A stretch of DNA of 64,000 nt from contig OY747704.1 in NCBI GenBank assembly GCA_963556495.2, positions 7,501 through 71,500 on the forward strand. The letters are read 5' to 3'. Source of the stretch: Valencia hispanica. Taxonomy: Eukaryota > Chordata > Actinopteri > Cyprinodontiformes > Valenciidae. The notes beneath the pieces are model-generated. The model searched no databases. It was given only the letters and a program-made list of their open reading frames with translations, and was not told where the DNA came from. Shown here in pieces: positions 45,235-55,720 of this stretch (within the stretch, counting starts at the first letter, position 1; the number at the start of each line of letters is the position of its first letter). The position numbers and the translations under genes are program-made.

Positions 45235-46852
45235 CACTACCGTTCAAAAGTTTGGGGTCACATTGAAATGTCCTTATTTTTGAAGGAAAAGCACTGTACT
45301 TTTCAATGAAGATAACTTTAAACTAGTCTTAACTTTAAAGAAATACACTCTATACATTGCTAATGTGGTAAATGACTATTCTAGCTGCAAATGTCTGGTT
45401 TTTGGTGCAATATCTACATAGGTGTATAGAGGCCCATTTCCAGCAACTATCACTCCAGTGTTCTAATGGTACAATGTGTTTGCTCATTGGCTCAGAAGGC
45501 TAATTGATGATTAGAAAACCCTTGTGCAATCATGTTCACACATCTGAAAACAGTTTAGCTCGGTACAGAAGCTACAAAACTGACCTTCCTTTGAGCAGAT
45601 TGAGTTTCTGGAGCATCACATTTGTGGGGTCAATTAAACGCTCAAAATGGCCAGAAAAAGAGAACTTTCATCTGAAACTCGACAGTCTATTCTTGTTCTT
45701 AGAAATGAAGGCTATTCCATGCGAGAAATTGCTAAGAAATTGAAGATTTCCTACAACGGTGTGTACTACTCCCTTCAGAGGACAGCACAAACAGGCTCTA
45801 ACCAGAGTAGAAAAAGAAGTGGGAGGCCGCGTTGCACAACTGAGCAAGAAGATAAGTACATTAGAGTCTCTAGTTTGAGAAACAGACGCCTCACAGGTCC
45901 CCAACTGGCATCTTCATTAAATAGTACCCGCAAAACACCAGTGTCAACATCTACAGTGAAGAGGCGGCTGCGGGATTCTGTGCTTCAGGGCAGAGTGGCA
46001 AAGAAAAAGCCATATCTGAGACTGGCCAATAAAAGAAAAAGATTAAGATGGGCAAAAGAACACAGACATTGGACAGAGGAAGACTGGAAAAAAGTGTTGT
46101 GGACGGATGAATCCAAGTTTGAGGTGTTTGGATCACAAAGAAGAACGTTTGTGAGACGCAGAACAACTGAAAAGATGCTGGAAGAATGCCTGACGCCATC
46201 TGTTAAGCATGGTGGAGGTAATGTGATGGTCTGGGGTTGCTTTGGTGCTGGTAAGGTGGGAGATTTGTACAGGGTAAAAGGGATTCTGAATAAGGAAGGC
46301 TATCACTCCATTTTGCAACGCCATGCCATACCCAGTGGACAGCGCTTGATTGGAGCCAATTTCATCCTACAACAGGACAATGACCCAAAACACACCTCCA
46401 AATTGTGCAAGAACTATATAAAGAAGAAGCAGGCAGCTGGTATTCTATCGGTAATGGAGTGGCCAGCGCAGTCACCAGATTTGAACCCCATTGAGCTGTT
46501 GTGGGAGAAGCTTGACCGTATGGTACGCAAGAAGTGCCCATCCAACCAATCCAAATTGTGGGAGCTGCTTCTAGAAGCGTGGGGTGCAATTTCTCCAGAT
46601 TACCTCAACAAATTAACAGCTAGAATGCCAAAGGTCTGCAATGCTGTAATTGCTGCAAATGGAGGATTCTTTGACGAAAGCAAAGTTTGATGTAAAAAAA
46701 ATCTTATTTCAAATACAAATCATTTTTTCTAACCTTGTCAATGTCTTGACTCTATTTTCTATTCATTTCACAACATATGGTGGTGAATAAGTGTGACTTT
46801 TCATGGAAAACACAAAATTGTTTGGGTGACCCCAAACTTTTGAACGGTAGTG
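45235..46852 (+). mobile_element. Complete DD38E Tc1/mariner (Intruder-type) transposon, 1618 bp
   Basis: 27-bp terminal inverted repeats, identical on both ends (CACTACCGTTCAAAAGTTTG and seven more bases), flanked by TA at 45233-45234 and 46853-46854. It contains one uninterrupted transposase gene. Identical ends and an open gene indicate a very recent insertion. Confidence 0.93.
45647..46690 (+). CDS. Tc1/mariner transposase, DD38E, apparently intact (347 aa)
   Basis: Nuclear cut-and-paste transposase acting on the element's own inverted repeats at TA sites. Residues 1-110 form the paired-like helix-turn-helix DNA-binding region with a GRPR hook at 59-62. Catalytic residues are D154 (WTDESKF), D244 (QQDNDPKH) and E283 (DLNPIELLW). 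The second D and the E are separated by 38 residues instead of the 34 of classical Tc1, the hallmark of the DD38E/Intruder family. Length matches full-length family members. The start is the first Met, in favourable context (CAAAATGG). No stop, frameshift or missing motif is seen. Confidence 0.93.
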   Translation: MARKRELSSETRQSILVLRNEGYSMREIAKKLKISYNGVYYSLQRTAQTGSNQSRKRSGRPRCTTEQEDKYIRVSSLRNRRLTGPQLASSLNSTRKTPVSTSTVKRRLRDSVLQGRVAKKKPYLRLANKRKRLRWAKEHRHWTEEDWKKVLWTDESKFEVFGSQRRTFVRRRTTEKMLEECLTPSVKHGGGNVMVWGCFGAGKVGDLYRVKGILNKEGYHSILQRHAIPSGQRLIGANFILQQDNDPKHTSKLCKNYIKKKQAAGILSVMEWPAQSPDLNPIELLWEKLDRMVRKKCPSNQSKLWELLLEAWGAISPDYLNKLTARMPKVCNAVIAANGGFFDESKV

Positions 46853-46865
46853 TACATACACACAC

Positions 46866-47335
46866 ACACAGCAAAAAAAGAAACGTCCCTTTTTCAGGAC
46901 TGTGTATTTAATCAATAATGTTGTAAAAATCCAAATCCGTTTACAGATCTTTATTGTAAAGGGTTTAAACAATGTTTTCCATGCAACTAACCATAATCAA
47001 TTAATTAACATGCACCTGTGGAATGGTCGTTAAGACCATAACAGCTTACAGAAAGTAGGCATTTAAGGTCACAGTTCTAAAACGCAGGACACTTAATAGG
47101 CTTGTCTACCGACTGTGAAAAACACCCAAAGAAAGATGCCCTGCTCATCTGCGTAAACGTACATTAGGCATGCTGCAGGGAGGCATGAGGACTCTGCTGA
47201 TGTGGCTAGAGCAATTCATTGCCATCTCTGCATTGTGAGACGCCTAAGACAGCGCTACAGGGAGACAGGAAGGACAGCTGATCATCCTTGCAGTGGAAGA
47301 CCACCTGTAACAACACCTGCACAGGATCGTTACAT
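46866..47335 (+). mobile_element. Left fragment of the Tc1-like family seen at 30840
   Basis: Begins CAGCAAAAAAAGAAACGTCC and follows the left part of the 30840 element up to ACACCTGCACAGGATCG. It includes the start of the transposase, with frameshifts. The right half is missing. Confidence 0.8.
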
Positions 47336-47349
47336 ACGAATCAGTTGTA

Positions 47350-47931
47350 GCTGATTCAACGGGGGGGTAAGCCGTATTGCGTCATTTCCTGTTTTCACTG
47401 TTGTGCTCCCTGTAAGCTGTTTGGTGTTCAGACTCTCTTGGATTGATCTTATTTTCTCTGTGCTGAGGCCTTTCTAAGTTATTTTAACACACAGGCACAC
47501 TAAAACACACGTTTTGTGGTGGTGTACTTTACGTTTTGGGAACTCCTTGTGTTTCACACAGTTTTTCTTGGGGTGGTAAGGTCTCGCTAGTTCAGTTAGC
47601 TTAGCTTCATTGCGGCTATGGCTACTCTTCATTCTCCTGTCTCTAACTCTTCTCTTCTCTCTTGCTCTCTCTGTCAGATGTTTAGTTACTTCCCTGCCTC
47701 ATTTAGTGATAATGGTAACTGTAATAAATGTAATATTTTTGTAGCTTTGGAGACGAGGGTATCAGAATTAGAAGCACGGCTCCGCGCTGTTGAAAAACCA
47801 GCTGATAGCCGAAGCCCATTAGCCAGCGCGGAGCCAACAAGGATAGAACCCCCTAGCTGTCCTCCGGTAGAGACCTCAGGCTGGTTGGGTGACTGTACGT
47901 AGGAAGCATAGTTCTAGGACCCAGCCCCCGT
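47350..47931 (+). mobile_element. 5' end of a LINE with ORF1 start
   Basis: A leader of about 260 bp precedes the frame 47618-47902, MATLHSPVSN..CSLCQMFSYF..CNKCNIFVALETRVSELEARLRAVE. This has a CxxC pair and a short coiled coil, the pattern of ORF1 proteins of fish L2/Rex1-group LINEs (RNA-binding, RNP formation). The frame closes after LGDCT, but a shifted frame continues VRRKHSSRTQPP, so a frameshift broke it. The rest of the element is absent. Confidence 0.6.
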
Positions 47932-47998
47932 TGTATAGGATGCAGGGTCCAAAGCATGTGAATAAAGTAGCAGCATAGTTAGAAAATTATGGTAAACA
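47932..47998 (+). repeat. Short dispersed repeat, copy 2
   Basis: Partner of 39313-39375, same orientation. Confidence 0.55.
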
Positions 47999-48039
47999 TG
48001 GGGAGTTCATTTAGCTTTTGTTAAACGTTATCAGCTGAA

Positions 48040-48250
48040 ATAGCAAACTGGAGTGATGCAGAGGTCTGGGAGCTTCTGGCCTTTAGAGTTGAAGACCAGA
48101 TGACCAGACAGTTCAGGAGACTGTGAAGGACAGCCACCATTTGGAGTGGCTCGCAAAAAGACTTGAGGAGTGGGGCTTCAATTGGGATAAAAAACAAGTT
48201 ATGTCCAAGCTATTTTGTCTGTTTACCACAGACTCTTCCATCTCCCGGTT
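48040..48250 (+). pseudogene. Myb/SANT-like DNA-binding domain fragment
   Basis: NWSDAEVWELLAFRVEDQM followed, after a one-base shift near 48117, by VKDSHHLEWLAKRLEEWGF and KKQVMSKL. The spacing of W, LL, L and the final KxxxxKL fits the Myb/SANT-like domain found in PIF/Harbinger second proteins and MSANTD genes. It is a single broken exon-like piece and most likely transposon-derived. Confidence 0.5.
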
Positions 48251-48424
48251 TATACCCAAACCTGCATGTCGACAGCCCAGACACCACCCCCACAACCCCC
48301 TTTATCCCGCCATTGTGTAATCTTTTGTGAAAAACACCTGATCACACTACTTTGCAGCCACAGGCTGACCACTTATGAATGACCAAAGGGCTCATTGATG
48401 CCGGCTCTGATGGCGGCATTGTCT

Positions 48425-48552
48425 TTTGAAACAGGCTACTGAGGAAAGTAAGGATGGAACAAATTCTTTAAAACTGGTTACAGAATTGTCTACCTTGAGA
48501 TGACATCTGTTGTGAATCAGCGCTATATAAATAAACTGAATTTAATTGAAGG
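48425..48552 (+). mobile_element. LINE-derived fragment next to sfrp1 exon 2
   Basis: The first half (GAGGAAAGTAAGGATGGAAC..ACAGAATTGTCT) matches the + strand at 40857-40905. The second half (CTTGAGATGACATCTGTTGTGAATC..ATAAATAAACTGAATTTAA) is the 3' end of the same family in inverted order, so this is a rearranged or twin-primed copy. Confidence 0.65.
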
Positions 48553-48593
48553 TGAAGACTGATGTGTTTAGTGGATGTCTACAGAATGCTTAC

Positions 48594-48674
48594 CAAACTC
48601 ACTGGCACACATATGCTCCAACATGGTGTCTGTTTTCATTTCATTGTCACATGCAGGACAGATGGGAGAGGAAC
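48594..48674 (-). CDS. sfrp1: sfrp1 exon 2 (81 bp)
   Basis: Acceptor TTCGTAG precedes 48674; donor GTAAGC follows 48594. It encodes SSPICPACDNEMKTDTMLEH and MCASEF between two split codons, aligning with the human SFRP1 segment TVCPPCDNELKSEAIIEHLCASEF. It supplies the first three netrin-like domain cysteines (187, 190 and 204 of the joined protein). Phase 1 at both ends matches exon 1 (ending ACC G) and exon 3 (starting CT). It is too short to be noticed as an open reading frame. It is the strongest evidence that the flanking exons belong to one gene. Confidence 0.93.
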
Positions 48675-50615
48675 CTACGAAGAAAAACAAAAATATAATC
48701 ATAATGAAAAAACATGGCGAAATATCAAAAGCAGTTCTGGATCAGTCACTAATTAGAACAACCCATCTTAAGGAACTAAAACCTTTCTTTTGGATTCTAA
48801 ATATTTACACAAGTAATATCTCTCTCCATGCAACGATCGTGTCTAGTCCCTAATGTCAGTCAACTTGTTTTGTAGGTTTCATGTGTCCTGGTGACCTGAC
48901 CTTAGAGAAGAATTTCCTCAATTTTTATAGCCAGCTGTAGCTAAGAGCAGCAGTAAACACTCCTCTTCATTTTCTACACAGCTTTTACAATGGATCAGCT
49001 CAACAATAATGTTTTTAAATGTGGAAAACAACACAGAGATTTAAGAAATGCATAAAAACGAATAATATTGATATTCAGTTACAACTTACTGGAATTGTTG
49101 GACATTCCCAGAAATGCTAGCTCATGGAGAAAAACTAGAAAAGCCAAAATACGTTTAGCCAAAAAGGTCTGTCTGGAGGCATGTCTGCAAATAGTTTACC
49201 ACCACAATTTAATTTTTATAATGCTGCAAACAAAGCTTCATTCCAAACAGCTGAGCTTACAGTGGCTTGCAAAAGTATTAGGCCCCCTTGAACTTTTCCA
49301 CATTTTGTAACATTACAGCCACAAACATGAATCAATTTTATTGGAATTCCAGGGTGAAAGACCAAAACAAAATGGTGTACATGTGAGGAGTGGAACGAAA
49401 ATCATACATGATTCCCAACATTTTTTACAAATAAATAACTGAAGAGTGGGGTGTGCGTAATTATTCAGCCCCCTTTGGTCTGAGTGCAGTCAGTTGCCCA
49501 TAGACATTGCCTGATGAGTGCTAATGACTAAATAGAGTGCACCTGTGTGTAATCTAATGTCAGTACAAATACAGCTGCCCTGTGACGGCCTCAGAGGTTG
49601 TCTAAGAGAATGTTGGGAGCAACAACACCATGAAGTCCAAAGAACACACCAGACAGGTCAGGGAGAAAGCTATTGAGAAATTTAAAGCAGGCTTAGGCTA
49701 CAAAAAGATTTCCCAAGCCCAGAAAATCCCACGGAGCGATGTTCAAGTGATCATTCAGAAATGGAAGGATTATGGCACAACTGTAAACCTACCAAGACAA
49801 GGCTGTCCACCTAAACTCACAGGCCGAAAAAGGAGAGCGCTGATCAGAAATGCAGCCAAGAGGCCCATGGTGACTCTGGACGAGCTGCAGAGATCTACAG
49901 CTCAGGTGGGGGAATCTGTCCATAGGACAACTATTAGTCGTGCACTGCACAAAGTTGGCCTTTATGGAAGAGTGGCAAGAAGAAAGCCATTGTTAAAAGA
50001 AAACCAAAAGAAGTCCCGTTTGCAGTTTGCCAAAAGCCATGTGGGGGACACAGCAAACATGTGGAAGAAGGTGCTCTGGTCAGATGAGACCAAAATTGAA
50101 CTTTTTGGTCAAACTGCAAAACGCTATGTGTGGCGGAAATCTAACACTGCACATCACTCTGAACACACCATCCCCACTGTCAAATATGGTGGTGGCATTA
50201 TCATGCTCTGGGGGTACTTCTCTTCAGCAGGGACAGGGAAGCTGGTCAGAGTTGATGGGAAGATGGATGGAGCCAAATACAGGGCAATCTTGGAAGACAA
50301 CCTCTTGGAGTCTGCAAAAGACTTGAGACTGGGTCAGGGTTCACCTTCCAGCAGGACAACGACCCTAAACATAAAGCCAGGGCAACAATGCAATGGTTTA
50401 AAACAAAACATATCCATGTGTTAGAATGGCCCAGTCACAGTCCAGACCTAAATCCATTCGAGAATCTGTGGCAAGATCTGAAAACTGCTGTTCACAAACA
50501 CTGTCCATCTAATCTGACTGAGCTGGAGCTGTTTTGCAAAGAAGAATGGGCAAGAATTTCAGTCTGTAGATGTGCAAAGCTGGTAGTGGCATACCCTAAA
50601 AGACTGGCAGCTGTA

Positions 50616-52197
50616 CAGGTCCTTCTAAAACAATTAGCATATTGTGATAAAGTTCATTCTTTTCCATAATGTAATGATAAAAATTAAAATTTCATATATT
50701 TTAGATTCATTGCACACCAACTGAAATATTTCAGGTCTTTTATTGTTTTAAAACTGATGATTTTGGCATACAGCTCATGAAAACCCAAAATTCCTATCTC
50801 AAAAAATTAGCATATCATGAAAAGGTTCTCTAAACGAGCTATTAACCTAATCATCTGAATCAACTAATTAACTCTAAACACCTGCAAAATATTCCTGAGG
50901 CTTTTAAAAACTCCCAGCCTGGTTCATTACTCAAAACCGCAATCATGGGTAAGACTGCCGACCTGACTGCTGCCCAGAAGGCCATCATTGACACCCTCAA
51001 GCAAGAGGGTAAGACACAGAAAGACATTTCTGAACGAATAGGCTGTTCCCAGAGTGCTGTATCAAGGCACCTCAGTGGGAAGTCTGTGGGAGGGAAAAAG
51101 TGTAGCAGAAAACGCTGCACAACGAGAAGAGGTGACCGGACCCTGAGGAAGATTGTGGAGAAAGACTGATTCCAGACCTTGGGGGACCTGCAGAAGCAGT
51201 GGACTGAGTCTGGAGTAGAAACATAGCCAGAGCCACCGTGCACAGGCGTGTGAAGGAAGTGGGCTACAAGCCACTTTTGAACCAGACACAGCGCCTGACC
51301 TGGGCTACAGAGAAGCAGCACTGGACTGTTGCTCAGTGGTCCAAAGTAGTTTTTTCGGATGATAGCAAATTTTGCATGTCATTCGGAAATCAAGGTGCTA
51401 GAGTCTGGAGGAAGACTGGGGAGAAGGAAATGCCAAAATGCCTGAAGTCCAGTGTCAAGTACCCACAGTCAGTGATGGTCTGGGGTGCCATGTCAGCTGC
51501 TGGTGTTGGTCCACTGTGTTTTATCAAGGGCAGGGTCAATGCAGCAAGCTATCAGGAGATTTTGGAGCACTTCATGCTTCCATCTGCTGAAAAGCTTTAT
51601 GGAGATGGAAAATTTAATTTCTCAGCGCGACCTGGCACCTGCTCACAGTGCCAAAACCACTGGTAAATGGTTTACAGACCATGGTATTACTGTGCTCAAT
51701 TGGCCTGCCAACTCTCCTGACCTGAACCCCATAGAGAATCTGTGGGATACTGTGAAGAGAAAGTTGAGACGCAAGACCCAACACTCTGGATGAGCTTAAG
51801 GCCGCTATCGAAGCATCCTGGGCCTCCATAACACCTCAGCAGTGCCACAGGCTGATTGCCTCCATGCCACGCCGCATTGAAGCAGTCATTTCTGCAAAAG
51901 GATTCTCGACCAAGTATTGAGTGCATAACTGAACATAATTATTTAAAGGTTGACTTTTTTTATATTAAAGACACTTTTCTTTTATTGGTCGGATGAAATA
52001 TGATAATTTTTTGAGGTAGGAATTAGGGTTTTCATGAGCTGTATGCCAAAATCATCAGTTTTAAAACAATAAAAGACCTGAAATATTTCAGTTGGTGTGC
52101 AATCAATCTAAAATATATGAAAGTTTAATTTTTTATCATTACATTATGGAAAAGAATTAACTTTATCACAATATGCTAATTTTTTGAGAAGGACCTG
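50616..52197 (+). mobile_element. Tc1 transposon (inner), 1582 bp
   Basis: Long inverted repeats of about 200 bp (CAGGTCCTTCTMAAAMAATT at the ends; CATGAAAACCCAAAATTCCTA at the inner part of the left repeat). TA duplicated at 50614-50615 and 52198-52199. Removing it restores the C-terminal frame of the outer transposase. Confidence 0.92.
50945..51920 (+). pseudogene. Inner Tc1 transposase pseudogene
   Basis: MGKTADLTAAQKAIIDTLKQ with a helix-turn-helix region, stopped after IVEKD (51169). A second piece has FSDDSKF (first D) and SSVKYPQSVMVWGAMSA. A third, shifted piece has QRDLAPAHSA (second D) and SPDLNPIENLW (E), spacing DD34E. It ends near GFSTKY (stop 51918-51920). At least two frameshifts and one stop. 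Different family from both the outer element and the DD38E element. Confidence 0.88.
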
Positions 52198-52446
52198 TAA
52201 GTGCAGCAAAAGGTGGTTCTGCAAAGTATTGACTCAGGGCGCTGAATAAATTACGCACACCCCACTTTTCACTTATTTGTAAAAAAAATTTGGAATCGTG
52301 TATGCTTTTCGTTCTGCTTCTCACGTGTACACCACTTTGTTTTAGTCTTTCACGTGGAATTCCAATAAAATCGATTCATGTTTGTGGCTGTAATGTGACA
52401 AAATGTGGAAAAGTTCAAGGGGGCCAAATACTTTTGCAAGCCACTG

Positions 52447-52974
52447 TACTTTTCGAAACTAGGACCGTTTTTTCCTGTTAGTGGAAACCTGCAGCATTGC
52501 AGGATCTGGTATCACAGTGTTAGATCAGAACAATTAAGCAGATAGGAGCAGGTAACATGGAAACTAATAGCCTTTTATTACTTGCCATGTCAGTCACAAA
52601 AGTTTAACATAAGCTTTTAAAAATGACACTGAGGCGCAAAGACTTGGGGTAGATAATACACTGTTTACAGAGTTATTAGGTCTTTTGCCTAGTTTAACTC
52701 TATAAATCCATTAGCACCAGACGGCGGAGTGGTAAGCACGGGAAGCTGATGTCTATCAACATTCAGTAATGACCAAGAAGATTACTCTGGATTGGTTCTG
52801 TCTTTATTAATCTCGGTATTGGATACAGACACTTTCTAAGCTAATGGTGATAACTAAAAACAATAAATCACTTTGACTTTGTTAGCTTCAACAAGCTGGT
52901 GAGAAATCACAGATTCAATTTATCCTTAAGAGTAGACAAATGATAGCAGGTGGTGTCTAGGGAGGGCAGAGCTT
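52447..52974. other. Intron 1 sequence, no feature recognised
   Basis: Nothing with supportable similarity. Confidence 0.5.
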
Positions 52975-53490
52975 GTGTGGTCCCCCAAAAAAGTAGAGCA
53001 CATCACCCCAGTTCTAAAGTCCTTACACTGGCTCCCTGTAGCACAGAGAATAGACTTGAAAATACTTTTACTAGTTAATAAATCATTGAATGGCTTAGCA
53101 CCAAAGTATGTTGAAGATTTACTGTCACTATACCAACCCCCCCCCACCCTTGCAGTCTACTCAACATCCCTAGAATCAAAACCAAACATGGATGAGCAGC
53201 TTTCCGTTTCTATGATCATATAGTCTCGAACAAACTTCCAGTTAACTGCAAAGCTGCTGGAACACTTAGTTCTTTTCAATCACGACTAAAAATCCATCTG
53301 TTTAGAGCTGCTTTTGAGCAATGTTTTCATGTATCATATGTTTTGTGTGTGCTTCTTGCTTTATTGCCGTTTTTACTTTATATGCTTTGTCTGTGCTTTA
53401 CTGCTATTTTAATTTTATCCCCCAATCATTTAAAGCACCTTGAATTACCTTGTTGTTGAAAGTGTGCTATACAAATAAAATTCCCTTGCA
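52975..53490 (+). mobile_element. 3' end of an L2/Rex1-type LINE
   Basis: Encodes EHITPVLKSLHWLPVAQRID and LKILLLVNKSLNGLAPKYV, the C-terminal region of LINE ORF2, followed by a frame-shifted tail and the 3' end CACCTTGAATTACCTTGTTG..GTGTGCTATACAAATAAAATTCC. The same 3' end occurs on the minus strand at 31322-31400. Confidence 0.78.
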
Positions 53491-53704
53491 TTGCCCCACC
53501 CTCACCCTGCAAACCTTTAGCAAAAATCCTTAATGTCCCTCCATGTGCAAGCACACATACACACACAGACATTAAAATGCCCTCACTACAGATAAAGTGA
53601 GCTCCATCTAACTGCTGGAAGATCTACAGTCCCCTCATTTGTGCCTAATGTGTTCAATAAAATGACTTTGAGAGCCCTATTTACTCCTCCAAATGGCAGT
53701 AAAA

Positions 53705-54003
53705 GTAAATAGTAAATGCCCTGTAGTTGTATAGCACTTTAGTCCCGGAGGACCCCAAAGAGCTTTACACTACATTCAGTCATTCACCCACACATACATT
53801 CACACACTGGTGATGGCAAGCTACATTGTAGCCACAGCTACCCTGGGGCACACTGACAAAAGCGAGGCTGCCACCACCAGCAGGCAAGGTGGGTGAAGTG
53901 TCTTGTCCAAGGACACAACAACTGAGACGGACAGGGCAGGGGCTCGAACAGGCAGCCCTCCGGTTACAAGATGAAGCCCTAACTGCTATGCCACAGTCGC
54001 ATG
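53705..54003 (-). mobile_element. tRNA-derived SINE, nearly full length
   Basis: On the minus strand it starts GCGACTGTGGCATAGCAGTT (A-box region), then TGTTCGAGCCCCTGCC (B box), then a conserved body (GGACAAGACACTTCACCCACC). The 3' end ends AAGTGCTATACAACTACAGGGC, a LINE-type tail. Degenerate but all parts are in order. Confidence 0.75.
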
Positions 54004-55340
54004 AGTAAGTTGATGATGGAAGGTCACAGTGTAGTGCTTAATGTGAATGAGTCGGCTGTGCTTTCTCCATTCTTTATGTGCACTTTGCAAAAGTGATGAG
54101 CATGGATTCTGGCACAGCACCTTACCTCCCAAACCAGGGGTATTTAGAACTGGCCTAAGCTTGACCCTAAAATAGTTATATCTTTGGGTGGGATTCAGCA
54201 CAGTTTTGTCCTCAAAGACCTGCGTTAATCCATCCCCCTTTGAGAGGGTGTACGAAGTGTCTGTGGAATCTGCTGATAGCTAGAACGCATCCTTTGGAGC
54301 GCTACTTGGAAACTGCCTGCACCCTAGGTTATGGTTCACATCACTCTGACCTAACGTCTTTCAGCTTTCCATCTGTCATCAGATTTAATGCCTAAATTTG
54401 GCATTAAATCTTGGCATTTGAATGCAGGTACGCACTTGTTGCAGATTGATTACCTCTCAGCATTGTCCTCCAAAACTCAACACCTTAAAATAAATTACTA
54501 TCATCTCAAGTGCACCCCCTTCCCCCAACTTTGTGTGATAACTTGGAGTCAACAGCAGGTAACTTTACATTCACACTAAAGAGTCTTTAGGTAGTAGATT
54601 ATAATGAAAATAACCCATCCACCTTCAGTTTTAGCTGTCCTTGGGGGATGGGGATTAAGTGGGACTAACTTCATCTTTTCACAGTTCAGTTTTTTGCTCC
54701 AAAGGGGTCTATTTGGTTTCTTTGTTCGGGATTTGCATGTGCAAATACACCTTTACCACTAAAACAACATTCTCAAACCATTTTAAGGGTGTCACGAGGG
54801 CTATAAAGGTGTTAACTTCCACAACAGCAAATGTGTTTAGAATTAGTTTTCTATACCACGTAAGAAGCTTGGTAAAAAAAAAATTCTAAAAAGTAAATCC
54901 TGCATTGACTTATGCAGATCGTATCAAAATATATATTTTTCCCATCTTTTTCAATCCACCTCTTAATGAATATGTGCTGTTTTGACGGTAAATACCCCTT
55001 GTATTACTGTTACAATAGAAAAGAAGCTCATGCACCTCAGGATTATTCTACGAACATAAAAAGCTGCATATTAAACTGCAGAATTTAAAATGGAAACTCT
55101 GTCTTTTCTTGACAAATTATTCACTTACATACTCCATTAACAACAGAATTAACCACTGTATTTATTTTTAATACTTTCCTGGAATTTTCTAGACCAACAG
55201 ATTCATTGACTAATTTACAGTTGATGTTTTTTTAAACTAAATGCTCATCCAACCAGCATTAAAAGTGGGAAATGAAAAATAAAAATCACCTCTATTGATG
55301 TTACATTCCTCTTAATGTGCAGAAATCAAGTATAATGTTA
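54004..55340. other. Intron 1 sequence, no feature recognised
   Basis: AT-rich; no domain, inverted ends or retroelement tail that I can support. Confidence 0.5.
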
Positions 55341-55420
55341 TTTATTATTTTATATTATTATTTATATTTATTATTTTATATTATTATTTATATTTATTAT
55401 TTTATATTATTATTTTTATG
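55341..55420 (+). repeat. AT-rich minisatellite
   Basis: About three tandem copies of a unit near 33 bp containing TATTTATTATTTTATATTAT. Confidence 0.8.
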
Positions 55421-55720
55421 AAATTCTTCAGACTAAAGAATTCCTTCATCAATTTAAATGAGCGATGTTAAACCCAATGATCATTCAGCCATGACTGAAG
55501 TGCAGAATTAAACTGAATAATCACAGACAATCTACCTTTATATTGCATCCAAAACCAAACTAATAATCGGGTTTTTATTTAGGCACATAAATTGTGCCTA
55601 AATACTTTAAGCCCAGGTGTCTGTGAAAATTGGGAGTTCCACAGCTCACATCTTAAGCCTCGGGTTTGATTTAAAAGAGCTGAATGTGTGAGTGTGTGTG
55701 TGTGTGGGGTGGGGGGTTAC

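Larger units (their letters stand above)
49630..52232 (+). pseudogene. Outer Tc1 transposase, frameshifted and split by an insertion
   Basis: Starts MKSKEHTRQVREKAIEKF. The helix-turn-helix region, GRKRRAL hook, first catalytic D (WSDETKIELF), and PTVKYGGGIIMLWGYFSS block are all present. A one-base frameshift near 50335 precedes QQDNDPKHKA (second D) and SPDLNPFENLW (E); spacing is DD34E. The last residues are displaced to 52198-52232 (AAKGGSAKY) beyond the inner Tc1, which entered at a TA in the codon run for LAAV. Family: classical fish Tc1. Inactive. Confidence 0.88.
49260..52446 (+). mobile_element. Tc1 transposon (outer), carrying another Tc1
   Basis: The ends start CAGTGGCTTGCAAAAGTATT and are inverted at 52427-52446 (AATACTTTTGCAAGCCACTG), with inner repeats about 200 bp long (ATTCCAATAAAA and the CACAAACATGAATC region). 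TA lies on each side (49258-49259, 52447-52448). Without the inner element it would be about 1.6 kb. Confidence 0.92.

Noticed and set aside
45647..46690. Host gene of Tc1-transposase descent (domestication)
   Set aside because: Perfect terminal repeats and a TA duplication show it is simply a transposon in place.
55671..55720. Extension of the sfrp1 frame past 55721 (PPPHTHTHSHIQLF)
   Set aside because: It reads into a GT-repeat intron; the GTAAC donor and exon 2 phase fit the splice instead.
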